Assembly: GCA_950106755.1 (NCBI GenBank)
Contig: OX467091.1
Location: 21,469,538-21,533,537 of the forward strand
Length of the DNA stretch: 64,000 nt
Reading direction: 5' to 3'
From: Climacium dendroides
Taxonomy: Eukaryota > Streptophyta > Bryopsida > Hypnales > Climaciaceae
In this document: positions 1-10,258 of the stretch, piece by piece
Position numbering within the stretch: position 1 is the first letter of the stretch
How the letters are laid out: each line of letters starts with the position of its first letter
Position numbers and translations under genes: made by a program
Notes under the pieces: model-generated
Databases searched by the model: none
What the model was told of the DNA's origin: nothing
What the model saw: the letters and a program-made list of their open reading frames with translations, nothing else

Positions 1-1
1 C

Positions 2-210
2 AGTTCACAATGACCTCTATAATATCACTTTTTACAAAAGGTGATATTATAAAAATAATATAGTCGTTGCAATTGAGGTGATATTAAAGAGGATCAATAT
101 GGTGATATTATAAAGGTAACAATTCCATTGCTTTTCTTGACTTTATACTCTTTTGCATTTCTATGATTTTGTGATTTTGTGAGCTTTGAGCTTCTGATTT
201 CATTTTTCTA
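2..210. repeat. Dispersed repeat, left copy (partner at 63788-64000)
   Basis: This segment matches 63788-64000 in direct orientation almost base for base, differing by scattered substitutions and short indels. It contains an internal inverted pair, CCTCTATAATATCAC near the start and GAGGTGATATTAAAGAGG about 75 bases later, so part of it can fold. No coding potential is seen. It is a dispersed repeat, possibly the end of a larger element that starts outside the window; the family is not recognised. Confidence 0.8.
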
Positions 211-608
211 TTGGTACTGCCAAATAATTTGAGAAATTTATTAGGTTGAACTGATTTTAGATTTCACAACAGTTAAATTATTTATGAAGCTTTTGAGATT
301 TACAAGTTTTTCCTTTAAATTCTTCTATTTGGGTTGCCATTGTTTGTAACAATTGAGTCAAAATTTTAATGCATTTTAATGTATGTGTATATTTTACCGT
401 ATTCATCATTGCATGTATTTCGTTCATTATTCTTTAAATTTCTATTGTTTATTTTAGTATATGCTTATTTGTAAAAAAGTTTTATGAAGATTTTAGTAAT
501 TTTTATCTAAAGATTTATTGAAATTCTTTCTCTGCATTCTATCTAATACATAAGAATTCTAATGAAATTCTAATGGTGAATGTGTAGTATAGCAAGCGCC
601 AACCGCTA

Positions 609-742
609 GTACATTGCTAATACTATAAATGGAAAAGACCATACTATACAAGTAATTTGTATCACTATTTAAAGAGAAAAAAAACTACTATTAAGATAGA
701 GGTACCTATTTTGAAGACCCACCATGTGATGGCTTTGTATAA
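609..742. repeat. Dispersed direct repeat, copy 1
   Basis: A block beginning TACATTGCTAATACTATAAA and ending in GTGATGGCTTTGTATAAAG recurs diverged at about 1999-2137 in the same orientation. It is non-coding and the family is not recognised. The rest of 211-1754 is AT-rich sequence in which I see no gene. Confidence 0.6.
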
Positions 743-1754
743 AGAATATCACATTGTTGGAAGTTATTACTGATGCTTTTCATGTGGAAGGAATCATGGG
801 CCTTGTCCACTCGACTTTTCTTTCCCTCACACTTGGATGGTCAACACGATGGACCTTGAGAGCTCATAAAGCGAATCGTGTGTACAAAAATTTTGAGCAC
901 GGGTATTTGGATTAGTGCCTGTCAAGAGCAATGCACTAAAGTTTGTTCTTACACCTAAAATTTGATTAAGAATTTCAGGTCATTGCATCCTCAAATGTCC
1001 AAATCTTTTTCAAATTTCATAAGATTCTGCTCACATCTTTGAACAAATATATTATTATACTCCTTACCTCATTTTCATTGACTTTTTTAATCAATTTTGA
1101 AAATTTCACTTCTAACTTTAACCCAAAATTTCAATTTACAACATCTAAAAATATCTATAAGTAACCTGTCAATATTGCAATTCCAATTGTTTTGAAGAAA
1201 TGATTTCATCATGTAATGAAGATAATACAAACACTTCCTCCAAATAACAAAATTTTCAAAGCCAGGCATATCCAAATGACTTGTTTTTCTTATTAAAACC
1301 TTTTGAATATAGATATTTTTGTTTATGATTTTATCAAAGAAATAGACAATAGAGTTAAGTTTGCATGATACAAAAATATTTGAAATACATTTTCTTTATG
1401 CTCCAAAAATTCTATTTCAAGTTGGATTTGGACCAAAAAATTGTGGATTGGCATTTAGAGGGCACTTTACTAAAAATATTCTAGCTACTGTGTGTACCAT
1501 AATAATCGTGGTTTGTAGAGGTTGGAACAATTTTGCCTACGCTATGATGTAAGATTTACATTTTCAAACTCTTTAGGGTACATAAATTGCAATCTTCATT
1601 GGAGTGATGGAACTATTCAAATTCTATAATTTTTTTTGGTTAATTTATTAGTTTGATGAAATATATAAATTTTTTATTTTAAGATATTATAATTTTAATA
1701 TGAATATATATAATTCAAATTTTGAAATTAAAATATTTTTGTTTATAAATTTGA

Positions 1755-1965
1755 AAGTTTGATAGGTTGTAGAAAATTTTAAAATTTTATTATTTTAATA
1801 GTAATTCCCTTCCTTTTGCAAACTTACATTACTTCTTGTGACTATTCAAAGACTTTGAAATTTGAGTGACAACCTTAGGTCATAGCTACACTTTCCATCC
1901 TATTTAGTGTTACTCCTTCAAACATAGACCATACTAAATAGAACTATTTATCATCAATTATTTGT
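1755..1965. repeat. Dispersed direct repeat (partner at about 16022-16222)
   Basis: The stretch containing TGACAACCTTAGGTCATAGC and CTCCTTCAAACATAGACCA is repeated, diverged, just after the (TA)n tract near 16.0 kb in the same orientation. It is AT-rich and non-coding. Together with the 1999-2137 block it marks a decayed mobile-element neighbourhood. Confidence 0.6.
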
Positions 1966-1998
1966 AGATTGAAAACTTCACCTCAAATTTGTGAACTT

Positions 1999-2137
1999 AT
2001 ACATTGCTAACACTATATATGGCAAAGACCATACTATACAAGTATCTTGTATCACTATTCAATGAAAAAAGAAAACTTAGTTACATTAAAGTAGAAGTAG
2101 CTACTTTGGATAGCCGCTATGTGATGGCTTTATAGTG
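1999..2137. repeat. Dispersed direct repeat, copy 2
   Basis: This is the diverged second copy of the block at 609-742. It shares GACCATACTATACAAGTA and GTGATGGCTTTATAGTG. The sequence from here to 2444 shows nothing else that can be supported. Confidence 0.6.
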
Positions 2138-2444
2138 TGACCTATTGTGGACAATTGTTGGATGACAATGCTAATTGTTTCGAAGTCTGGACAACGCTAA
2201 TTGCTTCTAAGTCTTCAAAATAAAAAATAGTAATTCAGTTCTCTTTAATTTGTAGTTGGAACTGTTCAATTGAAATAACATGAATTGCCTGAACCATTTC
2301 ATCTCAAAAAATGCGATTGTATTGGTCAATGCATCCTTGTGTCATTCCCCTCCATCAAGTGATTGCTATGGTGACTCAACAATCAACTTGCCAAAGTTTT
2401 GGCAATGTCATGGCTAGCTTTTCTTGACACACTCTCGTCACTCA

Positions 2445-2672
2445 CACTAAAAGAATCCTATGTTTATCTAGACTTGGGATGTTTAACTTGACACTATTTA
2501 CCTAGATGTTCAATGTAGCAACCCCATGTTTTTATGTCATTGAAGATGTTACAATGAATGTTAGTGAACGTCAATGTTGACATAAAAACATGGGGTTGCT
2601 ACATTGAACAATTAGGTAAATAGTGTCAAATTAAACAACCCATGTCTAGATAAATATGTGATTCTACTAGTG
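2445..2672. mobile_element. CACTA-type foldback element (non-autonomous)
   Basis: The element starts CACTAAAAGAATC and ends GATTCTACTAGTG. Both ends read CACTA inward, and a 3-bp duplication TCA lies directly outside each end (2442-2444 and 2673-2675). The two arms are nearly complementary over about 95 bases around a loop of about 35 bases, so it forms a long hairpin. CACTA termini with a 3-bp target duplication are diagnostic of the CACTA (En/Spm) superfamily. It has no coding capacity and must depend on a transposase supplied elsewhere. Transcription through it would give a near-perfect hairpin that could feed small RNAs; that last point is inference. Confidence 0.82.
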
Positions 2673-4179
2673 TCAATCCTTGCTGCAATTGAAGGAGATG
2701 ATAAATGTGAACAAGCCCTCGAAAGTGATTAATTTCCAATGCAAATTGATTTTGGAGGCAAGGAATTAGCTCGCCAAGCCGAAGTGAGTCGATTCATCAC
2801 AAGGCATATATTGAATGCAAAAGTCAGAGAGAACCAAATGCATAGCAATTGGTACTGCCATGGCTCAACTTGAGAGCATTGCCACCCCTGTGCCGTATTT
2901 GGGATTGGGACGGAATAAAAGTGGGCTGGTCTCCAAACCACCCCCACCGTGGTACTGGCAGAGCCCGTTCAGGAGCCGGGTGCATCGAATTTTGCGATTT
3001 TCTCCTCAGCTTGGCGTGAACGAGGAAATTTCTAACCAGACCTGGATTTGAACAATTTCTCTGCAGTAATGTGGTCGCGGAGCAGTTGGAGGTCAATTGG
3101 AGCAAGAAATAGTTGGAAGGCGCATGAGTCCGGAGCATTGGCCAACTCCCCAGCAACATGTGGGTCTTTTTTTAATTGAAATTTGTGGGCCAGGGTTTTC
3201 CGGCAAAAAGTTGAACGTGTTTGGAGCACTCTGGTACGGTGGCCATGCTTTGAAATTGTCACATGAATCGACATCTACAGTTCTTGAGGTCGACACTAGC
3301 TCCGTAGCTTGAAAGCTCCAAAGATGCCATCTCACCAATAATATTTCATATTGACTAAGGTGGGTACACCCATTATGGCACAGTGCCTTAAAGCACATCC
3401 TAAATTAAGCTCTTAAATGGTATAGTTATCTACTAAAAATTATCAATGAGTAAATATGGTCGTTCATCAAAGAACCATTGGCCATTTTGATATTGGTGAC
3501 ATGCTTCTAAGCTCACATCACATGTTAATTTGCTTCTCTGACAAGGTAATCTTTCTTTTATTTTTCTATGAAACACATGGACAATTCCCATTGATTACTG
3601 ACAAATTTTTCTATTGCTTGTTGGTTACTGATTTGGTTTGTTTTTTTCATTGTTTTAAACACAATTGCAACTCATTTATTTTCAATTTGAAACCTTGGGA
3701 GGGGAACTTTGTGCATGTGATTGCTGATTTTTAGTGCAGCCTATGAGCGCTTTTGAATACTTTACTTCCAAAACTTTGTACCCCTACTGTGGTCTCATAT
3801 TTGTCAATATCTGAATTTTTTTTGTGCATTTCTTTCTTTTCTACACATCTCTTTACAATCTTGTATTCACTATTATCTACTTAACCTTCAAATTACTCAC
3901 AGCCTAATTTGTGGCGCTTTTGGGTATATCCACCTTATGTGCGTAGCGTACTCTCATGTCCCAGTGCGCCTCACAGTTGGCGAATTAAATTACTAAAATG
4001 AGTTGAAGCATAGAACGGGAAGATATTCATACTAATCATGTACTAATACAACCAGCCCAAGCCTAATACCATAAATTGAAATCAGTGCATAGCCTTCAAA
4101 TTGTAAAGCCATTCAGTTTAAATCCTTTCAATTTTAAAGAAACTGGTTATAAACTGTACAACAATAATTTCAATCAACT
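2673..4179. other. Intergenic; short GC-richer patch, no gene seen
   Basis: The part at about 2750-3320 is richer in G and C than its surroundings and carries overlapping open stretches of 70-110 codons on both strands. None shows a recognisable domain, a good start or splice signals, so I do not call a gene. From 3320 to 4179 the sequence is AT-rich with nothing recognised. Confidence 0.5.
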
Positions 4180-6240
4180 AGAAATACTAAACTTTTAGTG
4201 TAATGTTGGTTTGAAATTAAATTGCTTATCCTTAGCGGAGGCACGGCAGGCACGAAGGAGCAAGACTGGAGCTGCGGAGGCACGACAGGTAGCAAAGGAG
4301 CGGTCAAGTAGAAGAATGGAGGCGCGAACGGCTGAAGACCAAAGAGCGGGAGTGGAGGCATACACAGAGAGACGTTGAGGAACTTGAGGGAGTTTTTTTT
4401 GACAAATGAGAGATTATTTTCGACCCCTCTCAATTCTCAGCCTGACTTAAATGTCTAAGAACTGGCCCACCCAAATCATACACGGCCGAGAACCGGCCAT
4501 ACCCTCGGGCCAACAAATCAAAATCCACCTTTTTAATATTTTGAACAGCTAAAAATCCGGAACTCCAAGATCATAACAGTTAAAATCCTATTTAAATGAT
4601 TTTTCATTGATTCTCTGGCCTGTAATTAAGTATTTCAATCAGCTTTTTCAAAAAATCAATTGGCTCAATTTACACTAGCTGCCAGTAGCTGCCGGTTCTT
4701 CCCGTTCATTGAGTTGAAGTGCCCAGCCTGCTTAATCCACGCTCTTCATCCACGCTGCCGCGACTTCCATTTCTCTTGCAACTCGCCACCCAAGTGCGAG
4801 CGAGAGATTTTCACGAAGGATATGCTGCCCGAGCCTGCACCCACAGCAATCCGACTGCGTCGACCCGGCAAGTAAGAAAGTAGCTAGCCAACCGTGAACT
4901 AATGAAATCACGACAGCTGGCAGCCCGACTTGGGTGGAGTGGTGGACAAGTCTTCTCTACCATTTATTTCGTTCTCCAACTTCCGTAGCTGCTCCTCCTC
5001 CACTAGGGTAATTAGCCTCCATCTCAAGCTTCCTCTTTCTGTTCAGCACCTTGCGACCCTTCTTTCCTATGCCCCATGTATACCCTTTCCAAATTTCGAG
5101 TCCGAAAGTTCTCACCTTCTCTAGTTCCAAGTCGGTTTGTTTCGCTGTCGAATTCGATCCCGACGATTTGTGCGGAGTTTGTGACGAATAGATCGGTGTG
5201 ACGAGGAGGTTTGCGTTTGATGTCGTGGTTGTGACTTTTGATGGGTTTTAGCGGTAAGTTGTGGGTGTTAGTGGTTTTCTGGGCATATGGAGGTGGAAGG
5301 TTTGTTTTTGCTGAGGAGAAGGGGGGTTTCTGAATTGTGAAGGTGTCGGTGGGGTTTTGTGCAGGTGAGTAGGGAGAGACCGAACAGGGACAGGGCTCCT
5401 GTGGAAAGTGGCGAATGAGTGGATATTTTTGGTGCTCAGTAGATTGCAGTTTTGTCGGTAATCGTTGTTCTCTGTGGCGTCTGTGAAGAAGTGTATAAGT
5501 CGGAGGACGCGGTGGAATTGTCGGTAGGGGAGAGTTAGGAAGAGGACTGGACGGTGGGCGTGAGATTTGCAAGTAGGTTCAGGTATGTCCTTGAATCCCT
5601 AATGGACGCCAGCAGAACTCGGGTGTTACTGTTTGGATTCCAGTGTGGAGTAGGTCAGAGGGAGCTTTGTTTCGTCTCCTCTTATTTCGTTTTTCTATCA
5701 CCGACTACGGTGTTTGGTGCTGACTTCGGTGGTATGGAATCCGTCTCCCTTCAAATTCTATTATTTTCACAATACGATCCATGGACTCGGCCATTCGAGA
5801 AGCATGAATCCTCAGTCTTTTAGGGTTTGATCGTGTTGTTTCGTGTTGTGGGAGCAGAGTGGTTCTGGCGTATTTGGCAGATGATGCTAGGGTTTGACCA
5901 TAACTGCTGGAGGAGCCTTGTCCATCTCGTCTTGTTCAACCTTCGTGGAACCAGTCCGCATAGCACTCGTGAATGTTTTGCACGTATCTCGGTAGACTTT
6001 GTCAGGATCAGGGTTGTGGGAACTCGAAATGTTTGGCTTTGTTTCATTTTGAAACGGCGGTTTTGATTGCGTTTTCTGCGATGAAGACTCTGTTCTTGAG
6101 CTGTGCTTTAATACACAATACGAAGATTTTCGAAGTGGTCCAATTATTCCTAAACTAGGTACTAGAAATGGAAAGAAACGGGAATGAAACGACTTTATTC
6201 CGTTTTCCCTTGAGCATCCATGAGTCAAGATGAACTACCA
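4180..6240. other. GC-rich leader-like island without a sustained reading frame
   Basis: This 2-kb island has the base composition of a plant 5' leader. It contains TAGGGTTTGA-like motifs (5820, 5889), a pyrimidine-rich stretch (4950-5120) and possible plus-strand splice signals: GTAAGTTG near 5251, CAG before GTGAGTAGG near 5363, and GTATGTCC near 5582. The longest open stretch is a proline-rich frame on the minus strand (5024-5572). It looks like the complement of the leader rather than a gene. It could be the 5' end of a lost gene, a non-coding RNA gene, or a small-RNA precursor locus. No product can be named. Confidence 0.4.
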
Positions 6241-7425
6241 TTAGGAACCGTGTTTCCATGAGTATTCATAGCTTTCTGCTGTGAATCAATCAATTGTTTG
6301 AGATCTGAAGCTCTTAGGGACACAAGCGATCTATCAATCTTCTAAGATAGCTTTGATTTTATAGTATTGACAGACATATAGAGAGAGCTAAATGGGATTT
6401 GGGAATCTTTCAAAATTTCAAATAGATATAGTAACTAGATAGTACAAGCTAATTTCATTTCATTTGTGGGCCCATATCTAAGAAGTCCATTTTAATGGCT
6501 AAAATTGTATATAGAATGAGGAGCGTGATGAAGAGGCATTAAGTGCTCTATATATTTAGTAGGAAAGTTTTGTTGTTGGTGGATTTTGTTCATCAATGAA
6601 AAGCTTTCCACCACCAAGTATTGCATACTTATTGATGTAACTCTTCCAAAACCAAATTGGTAGCCATCATCCATATTTTAGTAAGAATTGCATCTTGTTT
6701 GACCATTCCTTGAGAACGTGGTATACTTTCATTGTAGAGATAGGTTTGGACCAATTGGGTTAGGTTCATTTTGGATCTTGTTGAATGAGAAAGTTAATAA
6801 TTTCTTTCACCCTATCAAAAACAAAGGAATTATTGTTCTTTAGTATGCAATGGTCAATTTTGTAATATTGGAATTCTTGTTTTGAATCAAAGACATGGAA
6901 TTTGGAAAGAAAGGTGACAAAAGTACCAAACTCATTGCTCCAAAATTTGGGGCAAATTTTAATACAGAAATCCACTTGTGTTTTTTGTTTGATTCATTGT
7001 AACCAATCTCCTTGTATTCAAACTTAGTTGGTAATCTTAATAGGGGTTTCTATTGAGTCATGAGTGGTTGTTGGATTGGTTGCATTGCATTAGTAGACTT
7101 TCTTTGGAATTTGGTTTGATACGTTTGTGGCATTTGTAGGGCATATGATGAGGTGCCCGCCATCACTATCCACTTGTAAGGGTGCCTTTACTATTGTTGT
7201 CTTCTTTGATGAAGTTGTGTCTTCATGTTCTTGGCACTCCATTTGAGGTTTGGAGAATTTTTTGAGACTACTTGACCTTGATGGATATTATTTTGTAACA
7301 TTAGATCCTTGTACATCACTTTGATTTCTTCTTGAAATGTACAAACAAATCTTGTGTGCCTTGGTTTGAATCTTTTGTAGTCAAATGCCATGGTGATGTT
7401 TCTCAGACCAAAAATGATTTGAAGC
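6241..7425. other. Intergenic sequence upstream of the TIR-NBS-LRR gene
   Basis: The sequence is AT-rich. On the minus strand short open pieces (7191-7460, 6766-6975, 6492-6674) are interrupted by stops and frame changes, which may be the remains of an old retroelement reading toward lower coordinates. No domain is recognised. The promoter of the TIR-NBS-LRR gene should lie in this interval. Confidence 0.4.
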
Positions 7426-7469
7426 ATGGAACAAGGGAGCACAAGTTTGTCTACAAGCAATGTCTATGG
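7426..7469 (+). CDS. Proposed short first exon of the TIR-NBS-LRR gene
   Basis: The TIR exon opens after an acceptor at 7636 (ATAG) and has no upstream in-frame ATG because TGA lies at 7605-7607. A separate start exon is therefore needed. ATG at 7426 sits in a good context (A at -3, G at +4). It reads 14 codons and leaves two bases (GG) before a GTTAGT donor at 7470. This exactly matches the phase needed by the next exon, joining as MEQGSTSLSTSNVYG then NYTLQPKHK. It is an inference from phase and context; other short exons are possible. Confidence 0.45.
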
Positions 7470-8877
7470 GTTAGTGGTCCCTTTGAATTGTGATTTCTCA
7501 CATCATTACTCGCCTAAAGAATAAATGTTGTGATTGCAATTGTTGTAGGACATTGGATGAACCTCTATTATAAAACATTGTCTAATTTCTCTTTCACAAT
7601 TGATTGATTGGTTGGTATTTCTAATTGTGTGGATAGGAATTACACATTACAACCAAAACACAAGGTCTTTTTGAGCCACAGTGGAGCACAGAAAGGGTTT
7701 GTGGAACAATTGTGTGTGGATTTGGAGAGATGCGATCGCCATCCATTTTTCGACAAGCGTCGAGATTGTTTACCTATTGGAAAGGAATTTCCAAGTCTTA
7801 TCTTTGAAGCTATTGAACAATGCGAAGTTAGTGTGGTGGTGCTATCAGAGGATTTCTTTACTTCCAAATGGCCTATGTTGGAGTTGGTGGCCATGGTCAC
7901 TCTCAAAAAGAGAAAGCCAAACTTCACAATAATGCCTGTATATCTTGGCATTACATTTTCTCAATGTCGTGATACGGATAACCAAAGAAGGTGGTTATCA
8001 TTGTGGCAAAGTTGGGCTGAATGTGATAAAAGGATTGATGTGAAGGATTGGGAGAATGCTTTGCAATTGTTTGGTCCAACCAATGGCTTGAAGTACAACT
8101 TTGAATTGGGGGAAGTGAAACTTCGAGAGGAAATAGTTGAAGCCATTTGTAAGTTGGTTCCCCCTGGAACAAGGTTTGAAGATTCCCATGTTCAAGGGAG
8201 GTCCCGTTTGTGCAAGGTTTGTATGAAAATCCATCATTTTGGATGCTTCATCTATGTCCTTTGAACAATTATCAAGATGTCATTTGGATGCCTAGAAGTA
8301 TGGTCTTGTAGTGGTATTGATCACTTGGTTTTGTGTAAATTGCTTGATTTTAATTTTCTTCAACTTTTGTTGATTTATGTATAGGTGATTCATGAAAGAA
8401 TCAAGGAATCGAAAGTGTCCTTGTTGCATGGGGTGCATATAGTAGGCTTATATGGAGTTGGTGGTATTGGAAAAACCACCATTTGCAAGGCTATGTGTAA
8501 TGATTTCTTGGAGGAGTATCGTGATAAAGTTTGCCACGTTGAGTTGGGAAGTCAAAGTGAAGAAATCTTTAAAGAAGTACTTGGGAAACTTACGGACAAA
8601 AATCTTGCCTATTTGGGAGCTATGGATGTGGCCAAGGTTTGGTAAATTGACCATAGTTAGAAAAGCATGGACACATTTTTGTATGTTATATTGGTGTGCA
8701 TTTGGACATTGTGTTGGTGTTTTTTGACTTGATTGGAAGTTGTTGTACTTTCATTTGTTTGTGTATCATTGAATTTGAGATTTTGTTGATTTGCAGTATC
8801 AACACCACTTGGTGAGAGACATGATGAATGTCAAAGTGTTTTTGACAATTGACAATGTGTCAAGTGCAACAAGCAAT

Positions 8878-8880
8878 TAA
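8878..8880 (+). other. In-frame TAA in the NB-ARC exon
   Basis: The frame reads ..NVSSATSN, stop, ALTLLRANYGIG.., and homologous coding sequence continues immediately in the same frame. One base change could account for it, for example CAA (Gln) to TAA. Confidence 0.85.
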
Positions 8881-10255
8881 GCTTTGACTCTTCTACGAGC
8901 AAACTATGGTATTGGAAGTGTGGTGCTTGTGACAGTACGTTCTTTGAACGAATTGATGTCTTTGGGGATTGATTCATGGGAATGTATAGAGATGCCTGAG
9001 TTGGAGTTGGATGAAGCCAGGTCTTTATTCTTTTATCATGTTGCATGTGTCCCACCTACATTTTCAAGCAACAGGGGTGACCTTGATTTGATCTCATCTT
9101 GTGTTAAGCGATGTCATTTCAAGAAAGGTGACGGGATTAGTTATCATTATCATCCACTAGCGTTGCGAGTGTTGGGTGAACAATTGCGTTGTGTTGGATA
9201 TGTTCCATCACGGTGGTTGTCGCTCTTGCGTGAAATAGATTTTTTGAATCCTTTTCGAGAGCCCCAGCACCCTGTATTCTCCATCTTGAGAAGAAGCTTT
9301 GATGCGTTGCATCTCGATGACCAACTTCTATTCATGGATGTAGCCTTGTTTAGTCCATATCGTGTTAAAAGCGTTTATTGCAAGTGGAGCATTTTTGAAT
9401 GGTTGGGTATGGTTCATGGAATACCTTTGACTAATGTGATGGAACGGGTGAGTATTCTCTGAATTCATGGTTGTCAATGTTTGTTTCTTTTGTTGAGAAG
9501 TATATAGTAAGGATATTTTTTTACCTGTCTTTTGAATTTTTCACTTTTGAGATTTTAGTAGTTGAAACTTTTTGTGTATTTTTTTTATCTATTTTCAATG
9601 GCGGTTCCCAATTTGACATTCAAGGACCAATGGCTGTATCTGTGATGATTTATGGAGCTAGATGAGGACCTTGAGAGATATGTTGTGTTTGATAATTTTT
9701 GTTTTTGTTTTCTCACAGTTGGAGAACTTGAAGAGGAAATCAATATTAGAAAATCTTGGTGATGGATTTGGTAGAATTGGCATGCATGATTTGTGGCGTG
9801 AGTTTGCAAGATTGGAAACTAAAGTTGGCAAGTTTGAGGATAGGCGATGGATTTTTGAATGGGACGAGTACAATGTGCTTGGAGAAGGGATTGGGACCAG
9901 GGGTGGTGGTTCAATGGCCTTAAGCCGAATGTTTTTCTTGGACAAGGGATTCATGAAGTTGAAGGATGTGAATTTTTCATGTTTCTCCAACGTGACGGTT
10001 TTGAAGCTTTATACAAAGTTTGTGAGCGCACAGGTCATGGATCTAAGAGGCTTAAAATATATCAAGAGCTTGGAATTGGAATGTGGCTGGTACCCGAACT
10101 TGAATGGATCGCAGCTATTGATGTCAGTTGTTGGTTTGGGATCCTTGTCGCAGTTGGTCTTTCTACGATGGTTGAACATCCCATCAGAATCATCTTGCAT
10201 TGACGAGATCAATTGTTTGACAAACTTGCAAGTATTGGATTTGTATAGATGCGGC

Positions 10256-10258
10256 TGA
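10256..10258 (+). other. In-frame TGA in the leucine-rich repeat exon
   Basis: The frame reads ..LQVLDLYRCG, stop, APDLRNLISLEV.., with the repeat pattern continuing unbroken on both sides. One base change could account for it, for example CGA or GGA to TGA. Confidence 0.85.

Noticed and set aside
5024..5572. 182-codon proline-rich open frame on the minus strand
   Set aside because: Low-complexity translation with no domain; it is most likely the complement of a G/T-rich leader-like region on the plus strand.
6492..7460. Chain of short minus-strand frames suggesting a retroelement
   Set aside because: Interrupted by many stops and no protease, reverse transcriptase or integrase motif could be seen.
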